This document shows, piece by piece, positions 59,370 to 64,000 of a stretch of 64,000 nucleotides of DNA (the stretch's first letter is position 1; every line of letters starts with the position of its first letter). The notes beneath the pieces are model-generated. The model was not told where the DNA came from. It saw only the letters and a list, made by a program, of their open reading frames with translations, and made no database searches. The translations under genes and the position numbers were made by a program. Source of the stretch: JAISGQ01 sp045604965 (GTDB taxonomy: Bacteria; Bacillota; Clostridia; Oscillospirales; Acutalibacteraceae); assembly GCA_045604965.1 (NCBI GenBank), contig JAZUPB010000024.1:1-64000 (forward strand), read 5' to 3'.

Positions 59370-60325
59370 TGAAAGCATATCTCGGTATTGATACAAGTAA
59401 TTATACCACCTCAGCTGCACTTTATTACCCTCAGAGCAATAAAATGCATTCTCAGAAAAAACTTCTTCCTGTAAAAGAGGGAGAGCTTGGAGTGCGGCAG
59501 AACGATGCTGTATTCCATCACGTAAAACAGATATCTCCACTCCTTGACAATCTATTTGCGAACAGAGAAATTGAGATTGGGGGAATCGGCGTTTCTTCGA
59601 GGCCGAGATCTGTTGAAGGATCTTATATGCCTTGCTTTGAGGTCGGTATAGCTTTTGCGCAATCTCTGGCATCTGTTTATAATGTTCCGCTTTACCGCTT
59701 TTCACATCAGGAAGGGCATATTGCGGCTGCGTTATATTCTGCAGACTGCTACGACAGCATAGGCGACAGGTTCTATGCTTTTCACGTTTCCGGAGGAACA
59801 ACCGAAGCGCTTCTTGTAACAAAAAATATATATGGTTTTACTGCAGAAAAGCTTGCAGGCTCCCTTGACTTAAAAGCAGGTCAGGTTATAGACCGCACTG
59901 CAAATATGCTTGGATTGCCTTTCCCCGGTGGAATCCATATCGAAAAGCTTGCACTTCAATGTGATGATAAGGTCAAATGCAGACCAACAATTAAAGGAAT
60001 GGACTGCTGTCTGTCCGGCGTTGAAAACAAATGCCGTACACTATATGAACAGGGCGCAGATCCTGCATTGGTAGCAAAGACCTGTCTTGAATATGTAAGA
60101 GTTTCGCTTGAGGCTATTACTGAAAAACTTCTTGAAAAAGAAAAACTTCCGCTTCTTTTTGCAGGCGGTGTAATGTCCAATTCAATTATAAGAGAGTCGT
60201 TCACAGAAAAGTTTGGTGCATATTTTGCACTTCCCGAATATTCTGCAGACAATGCCTGCGGAACTGCTCTTCTTGCATTTAAGGCAGGTGAAAAACTTGC
60301 AGAAACTGACAGTTTCACAAGTTAA
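59369..60325 (+). CDS. TsaD/Kae1-like M22 family paralog
   Basis: A 318-residue ASKHA-fold protein related to TsaD (tRNA t6A synthesis) but a divergent paralog frequent in Clostridia. It has the N-terminal LGIDTSNYTTSAALY, the metal site HQEGHIAAALYS near residue 112 (HxxxH as in TsaD), the phosphate loop FHVSGGTTEALLV near residue 139, GLPFPGGIHIEKLAL, and a C-terminal LLFAGGVMSNSII and DNACGTALLAFKAGE. The true TsaD is longer (about 340) and usually elsewhere in the genome. In many Firmicutes folD occupies this place between nusB and xseA, so the context is unusual. The role is not known. It overlaps xseA. Confidence 0.85.
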   Translation: MKAYLGIDTSNYTTSAALYYPQSNKMHSQKKLLPVKEGELGVRQNDAVFHHVKQISPLLDNLFANREIEIGGIGVSSRPRSVEGSYMPCFEVGIAFAQSLASVYNVPLYRFSHQEGHIAAALYSADCYDSIGDRFYAFHVSGGTTEALLVTKNIYGFTAEKLAGSLDLKAGQVIDRTANMLGLPFPGGIHIEKLALQCDDKVKCRPTIKGMDCCLSGVENKCRTLYEQGADPALVAKTCLEYVRVSLEAITEKLLEKEKLPLLFAGGVMSNSIIRESFTEKFGAYFALPEYSADNACGTALLAFKAGEKLAETDSFTS

Positions 60326-61502
60326 TGGTTATCTGAAAACTTTGCTTGACTATGACGAAGTATTAAGCGATGTAATTGTAACCGGTGAAATATCAAATTT
60401 TAAGCATCATTCATCGGGACATATGTATTTTTCGCTCAAAGATTCTGATTCAACAATATCTGCCGCTATGTTCAGAGGCAGCAACAGATCTCTCAAGTTT
60501 ATTCCCGAAAACGGAATGAATGTAGTTGCAAAAGGTCGGATTTCTGTATATCCTACAGCCGGAACATATCAGCTATATGTAGAGCAAATGTCTCCTGACG
60601 GCGAAGGAGCACTTTATGCTGCATTTATTAAACTAAAGGAAAAACTTGAAAAAGAGGGACTTTTCGCCAATGAACGCAAAAGAAAATTACCTCAATTTCC
60701 TAAAAAAATCGGTGTTATTACATCTCCGACAGGAGCTGCAGTACGAGATATATTAAGTGTTCTGCAAAGGCGTTATCCCTGCGCAGAGATAATTTTTGAG
60801 CCCGTTCTTGTTCAGGGCGCTGAAGCTCCGCAGACAATCATAAATGCTATAAATCAGATGAATAATAAAAAAGCGTGTGATGTTATGATTGTTGGACGAG
60901 GCGGCGGATCAATAGAAGATCTGTGGTGCTTCAATGATGAAAATCTTGCACGCACCGTAGCTGCATCAAATATACCTGTTATCAGTGCCGTAGGACACGA
61001 AACAGATTTTACTCTCTGTGATTTTGCGGCGGATATGAGAGCACCGACACCGTCTGTAGGAGCTGAAATTGCTGTACCCGATAAAGATAAGCTGCTCCAG
61101 ATAATTAACTCCTATGATTTGAATATAAGACGATTGTTAACTGATAAGCTTGAACGCTGCAAACTTTCGCTTAAAAATATTACTTCTCAGCCTTGTATGA
61201 AAAGTCCAATGGCTTCTGTTGAATTATCTTATCAGAAGCTTGACAGTTTAGCATCTTCCGTTGAAAGCAGCTATTCAATGATACTGCAGACAAATAAAGC
61301 AAGGCTTGGTTCTGTAAGTGCAGAAATCGAAGCAATGAGTCCCATTGCAGTAATGCTGAGAGGATACAGTCTGGCATATAAATCTGATGCAATCGTAAAA
61401 TCGGTTAGCCAAATAAAAGTCGGAGACAATATTACTCTTAAACTTCACGATGGAACGGCTTGTTGCCGAATAAATGACATATCGGAGAATAATAATGGAT
61501 AA
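60288..61502 (+). CDS. xseA: exodeoxyribonuclease VII large subunit
   Basis: Catalytic subunit of the single-strand DNA exonuclease. From GTG at 60288 it is 404 residues. It has the N-terminal OB fold (LQKLTVSQVNGYLKTLLDYD, GEISNFKHHSSGHMYFSLKD), then the nuclease domain with KKIGVITSPTGAAVRDIL near residue 140, VGRGGGSIEDLWCFNDE near residue 203, SAVGHETDFTLCDFAADMRAPTPS, and a C-terminal coiled region ending with the beta GYSLAYK. A TTG at 60297 with AAGGCAGG 8 bases upstream is an equally plausible start. It overlaps the TsaD-paralog end by 38 bases and xseB by 8 bases, indicating coupled translation. Confidence 0.95.
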   Translation: MKNLQKLTVSQVNGYLKTLLDYDEVLSDVIVTGEISNFKHHSSGHMYFSLKDSDSTISAAMFRGSNRSLKFIPENGMNVVAKGRISVYPTAGTYQLYVEQMSPDGEGALYAAFIKLKEKLEKEGLFANERKRKLPQFPKKIGVITSPTGAAVRDILSVLQRRYPCAEIIFEPVLVQGAEAPQTIINAINQMNNKKACDVMIVGRGGGSIEDLWCFNDENLARTVAASNIPVISAVGHETDFTLCDFAADMRAPTPSVGAEIAVPDKDKLLQIINSYDLNIRRLLTDKLERCKLSLKNITSQPCMKSPMASVELSYQKLDSLASSVESSYSMILQTNKARLGSVSAEIEAMSPIAVMLRGYSLAYKSDAIVKSVSQIKVGDNITLKLHDGTACCRINDISENNNG

Positions 61503-61698
61503 AATGACATTTGAAGATGCAATAAAACGTCTTGAGGAGATATCAGGTTTATTGAATGAGGGTGTTGCCCTCGAAAAATCAATTGAGCTTTACGAGGAAG
61601 CCACAAGACTTATTGCTTTTTGTACAAGTGCGCTCAATAACGCACAGCTTAAAATAACCAGACTCTCTGAAACAGAGGAGGGGAATATAAATGAATGA
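61495..61698 (+). CDS. xseB: exodeoxyribonuclease VII small subunit
   Basis: A 67-residue helical subunit that binds several times along XseA. It shows MTFEDAIKRLEEISGLLNEG, VALEKSIELYEEATRLI and CTSALNNAQLKITRL, the family pattern. ATG at 61495 has GGAG 7 bases upstream. It overlaps both xseA (8 bases) and ispA (8 bases). Confidence 0.95.
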   Translation: MDKMTFEDAIKRLEEISGLLNEGVALEKSIELYEEATRLIAFCTSALNNAQLKITRLSETEEGNINE

Positions 61699-62560
61699 AA
61701 TGATCAAAGCTTATCTTATTGATATTGAACTCTTTTTAGATAAGGTTTCATCGGATGCTCAGGTTCCTGATTCGTTGATTAATGCTATGAGATATAGCTT
61801 ATTGAATGCAGGCAAAAGAGTCCGCCCGGTGCTCACACTGGAATTTGCAAGATTATGCTCCGGAGAATATAAAATGGCTATCCCGGCAGCCTGTGCTGTT
61901 GAGTGTATTCATACTTATTCTCTTATACACGACGATCTTCCCTGTATGGATGATGACGATTTCAGAAGAGGAAAACCCTCCTGTCATAAGGCCTTTGATG
62001 AAGCCACCGCATTGCTTGCTGGCGATGCTCTTCTTACGCTGGCGTTTAATATCATTGCTGATGCCGATGGCATTTCTCCTGAAAACAAAGTACCTGCAAT
62101 ATCTGTTCTTGCTAAAAACAGCGGAATGTGCGGTATGATCGGCGGCCAGGTAATTGATATCGAATCCGAAGGAAAAACACCGGATCTTGATAATATGATC
62201 AGGATGTTCAAGGGCAAGACCTGTGCTCTCATTCAGGCTGCATGCTCCATAGGCTGTATTGTATCGGGCGGTTCAGAAGAACAGATAAAAGCTGCAGATA
62301 CATACGGATATGAGCTTGGAATGGCATTCCAGATTATTGATGATGTGCTTGATACTATAGGCGATTTCGATAAGGTCGGCAAGCCGATAGGAAGCGACGC
62401 AGAAAAGCAGAAGGCAAACAGTGTTTCGCTTTTAGGCGTTGAAAAAGCTATACTTTTAGCAAAAGAACATACCCAGAAAGCCTGCGACAGCTTAGCATGC
62501 TTTGATGATACAGATTTTCTTATTAAATTTGCTAAAGATCTGGAAACAAGAATTGCATAA
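61691..62560 (+). CDS. ispA: (2E,6E)-farnesyl diphosphate synthase (polyprenyl synthetase)
   Basis: Condenses IPP with DMAPP and GPP to farnesyl diphosphate for undecaprenyl and quinone-type lipids. The 289-residue protein has the first Asp-rich motif LIHDDLPCMDDDDFRRGKPS near residue 80, HKAFDEATALLAGDALLTLAF, GQVIDIESEG, KTCALIQAA and the second Asp-rich motif FQIIDDVLDTIGDFDKVGK near residue 215. Length matches bacterial IspA. RBS AGGAGGGG precedes the ATG. dxs follows after 17 bases. Confidence 0.95.
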   Translation: MNEMIKAYLIDIELFLDKVSSDAQVPDSLINAMRYSLLNAGKRVRPVLTLEFARLCSGEYKMAIPAACAVECIHTYSLIHDDLPCMDDDDFRRGKPSCHKAFDEATALLAGDALLTLAFNIIADADGISPENKVPAISVLAKNSGMCGMIGGQVIDIESEGKTPDLDNMIRMFKGKTCALIQAACSIGCIVSGGSEEQIKAADTYGYELGMAFQIIDDVLDTIGDFDKVGKPIGSDAEKQKANSVSLLGVEKAILLAKEHTQKACDSLACFDDTDFLIKFAKDLETRIA

Positions 62561-62577
62561 ATGAAAAGAGATTGCAT

Positions 62578-64000
62578 ATGTCTTATGAAATCCTTGACGG
62601 TATAAATTCACCTATTGACCTAAAAAATACAGAAATAAAAGATATAGATAAACTGTGTGGGGAAATAAGAGATTTTTTAATCCAAACTGTGTCCCATACA
62701 GGCGGACATCTTGCGTCTAATTTAGGTGTTGTTGAACTTACTGTTGCAATGCATCGTGTTTTTGAATCACCTAAAGATCAATTTGTTTTTGATGTTGGAC
62801 ATCAATGTTATACCCATAAAATACTAACCGGACGCAAAGACAAGTTTGAGACCCTTCGTAAAGAGGGGGGAATAGCCGGATTTACACGCCCTGATGAAAG
62901 CGATCACGATGCAGTCATATCCGGACACAGCAGTACGTCCATATCATCTGCACTCGGTCTTGCGGAAGCTAAGAAGCTTTCGGGTGACAGTGGCTATGTT
63001 GTTGCTGTTATTGGTGACGGTGCACTGACCGGAGGGCTTGCTTACGAAGGATTAAACAATGCAGGACGAAGTAAAAACAGACTCATTGTTATTTTGAATG
63101 ATAACAGAATGTCGATAAATAAAAATGTTGGTGCTGTAGCACGTCATCTTGCTGTTCTGCGCACCAAAAAAGGCTATTTCAAGCTTAAATCGGGTGCTGC
63201 AAAGGTTTTTGGATCAATTCCGCTTGTTGGTAAAAAAATCAACAAAATGCTTTTATCTTCTCGAAAAGCAATTAAAAACACTCTTTATAAAAGTTCACTT
63301 TTTGAGGATATGGGATTTTCGTATATGGGTCCTGTTGACGGGCACAATGAACAACTCCTTGAAAGAGTTCTCAATACAGCAAAAAACCTTGAACGACCTG
63401 TCCTTATCCATATATGTACCCTTAAAGGTAAGGGGTATGCTTACGCTGAAAAAAAGCCTCGAAAGTTTCACGGAATATCAGCTTTTGATACTGATTCAGG
63501 AGAACCGACCTTCAGCGGTCCAACTTATTCCTCGGAATTCGGAAAAGCTTTGTGTTCACTGGCCGAGAATGATGAAAAAATATGTGCTGTTACAGCGGCG
63601 ATGAAATCAAGTACAGGACTTGATGAATTTTCCGAAAAATACAGACACAGATTTTATGATGTAGGCATAGCAGAAGCACATGCTGTTACATTTTCTGCTG
63701 CTCTTGCCGTAAACGGAATGAAGCCGTTTTTTGCTGTATATTCAAGTTTTCTTCAGAGAGCATACGATCAGCTTATACACGACGTTGCAATAGGAAATGA
63801 AAATATAACGCTGGTAATTGACAGAGCAGGTATTGTCGGCGATGACGGCGAAACACACAACGGTGTATTTGATGCCGCAATGCTTCTGCCTATCCCTAAT
63901 TTCAAAGTATATTCTCCGGCGTATTTTTCAGAAATTGAGTATTGTCTGAAAATCTGTTCTGAAAGATATGGTCCATGTGCAGTAAGAATCCCCAGAGGCA
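62578..64000 (+). CDS. dxs: 1-deoxy-D-xylulose-5-phosphate synthase, 5' part
   Basis: First step of the MEP isoprenoid pathway: thiamine-dependent condensation of pyruvate and glyceraldehyde-3-phosphate. The frame is open from ATG at 62578 to the window end (474 codons of an expected 620). It shows CGEIRDFLIQTVSHTGGHLA, FDVGHQCYTHKILTGR, SGHSSTSISSALGLAEA, the TPP-Mg motif IGDGALTGGLAYEGLNNAG near residue 140, VDGHNEQLLERVL, KGKGYAYAE, DVGIAEAHAVTFSAALA (catalytic Glu) and DRAGIVGDDGETHNGVFD. It is truncated only by the window edge. Confidence 0.95.
   Translation, partial: MSYEILDGINSPIDLKNTEIKDIDKLCGEIRDFLIQTVSHTGGHLASNLGVVELTVAMHRVFESPKDQFVFDVGHQCYTHKILTGRKDKFETLRKEGGIAGFTRPDESDHDAVISGHSSTSISSALGLAEAKKLSGDSGYVVAVIGDGALTGGLAYEGLNNAGRSKNRLIVILNDNRMSINKNVGAVARHLAVLRTKKGYFKLKSGAAKVFGSIPLVGKKINKMLLSSRKAIKNTLYKSSLFEDMGFSYMGPVDGHNEQLLERVLNTAKNLERPVLIHICTLKGKGYAYAEKKPRKFHGISAFDTDSGEPTFSGPTYSSEFGKALCSLAENDEKICAVTAAMKSSTGLDEFSEKYRHRFYDVGIAEAHAVTFSAALAVNGMKPFFAVYSSFLQRAYDQLIHDVAIGNENITLVIDRAGIVGDDGETHNGVFDAAMLLPIPNFKVYSPAYFSEIEYCLKICSERYGPCAVRIPRG

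Noticed and set aside
1..64000. CRISPR arrays, rRNA operons, insertion sequences and prophage
   Set aside because: I read through for regularly spaced repeats, transposase motifs and rRNA sequences and saw none.

Overview
The window is a contiguous stretch of core chromosome from a Gram-positive, low-to-mid GC anaerobic Clostridia. My best guess is a Ruminococcus-like member of the Oscillospiraceae, judged from protein style and not from any search. Supporting signs are the forespore sigma factor SigG and a SpoIIM-like protein, a perfect CIRCE operator before groESL, a tyrosyl T-box leader, the anaerobic NrdG activase, ThyX, a large fused PurL, an Upp/UraA pair, a cellobiose phosphorylase (GH94) as expected of a plant-fibre degrader, and many Firmicutes-type promoters (TTGACA-N17-TATAAT) and intrinsic terminators. 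I found no insertion sequence, prophage, CRISPR array or rRNA.

Layout. 1-7.9 kb: tail of a zinc-ribbon protein, an LCP ligase with a CpsB-type phosphatase, a DUF1294 protein, a GHL10 glycosidase-like protein and a 1300-residue GGDEF/PAS/EAL protein. 8-10.3 kb: uracil uptake and salvage (uraA-upp). 10.4-17.3 kb, minus strand: an FtsX-type ABC exporter pair, cellobiose phosphorylase and tRNA-Pro(CGG). 17.4-30 kb: purL, an odd membrane protein, thyX, tmk, two acyltransferase-like genes, a DJ-1 protein, 5-formyl-THF cyclo-ligase, mltG and a U32 peptidase-like gene. 30-33 kb, minus: a low-molecular-weight phosphatase, murC and a RING-like membrane protein. 33-42 kb: prfB, an rRNA methyltransferase, a lipid kinase, groES-groEL, ogt-tgt and a secreted M14 carboxypeptidase. 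42-48 kb: yajC, a TIGR04086 membrane protein, a structured leader, proC-spoIIM-xerD, sigG and a secreted Thr-rich protein. 48-54 kb: T-box-tyrS, mreB, glpK, a membrane protein and nrdG. 54.7-57.5 kb: nucleoside catabolism (deoC-deoD-pdp). 57.5-64 kb: an S1-domain protein, then nusB, a TsaD paralog, xseA, xseB, ispA and dxs (cut by the window end).

How the genes fit together. Several clusters form pathways: uracil import with UPRT; thymidylate and folate steps (thyX, tmk, cyclo-ligase); deoxynucleoside breakdown to acetaldehyde and glyceraldehyde-3-phosphate (deoD/pdp then deoC); and isoprenoid supply (dxs, ispA) for the lipid carrier used by cell-wall enzymes (murC, mltG, LCP, mreB).

The most interesting non-standard signals are regulatory. 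Three genes (TIGR04086 at 42723, the S1 protein at 57536, and a minus-strand hypothetical at 58815) have their Shine-Dalgarno buried in the 3' arm of a strong hairpin immediately before the start codon. The mreB promoter -35 box lies inside the tyrS terminator stem. proC has a roughly 195-nt leader with mutually exclusive hairpins, preceded by an unexplained 15-bp perfect inverted repeat. The most unusual protein (21269-22591) joins an ECF sigma region 2-like N-terminus, one membrane segment and an extracellular transglutaminase-like domain whose catalytic Cys position is Ser.
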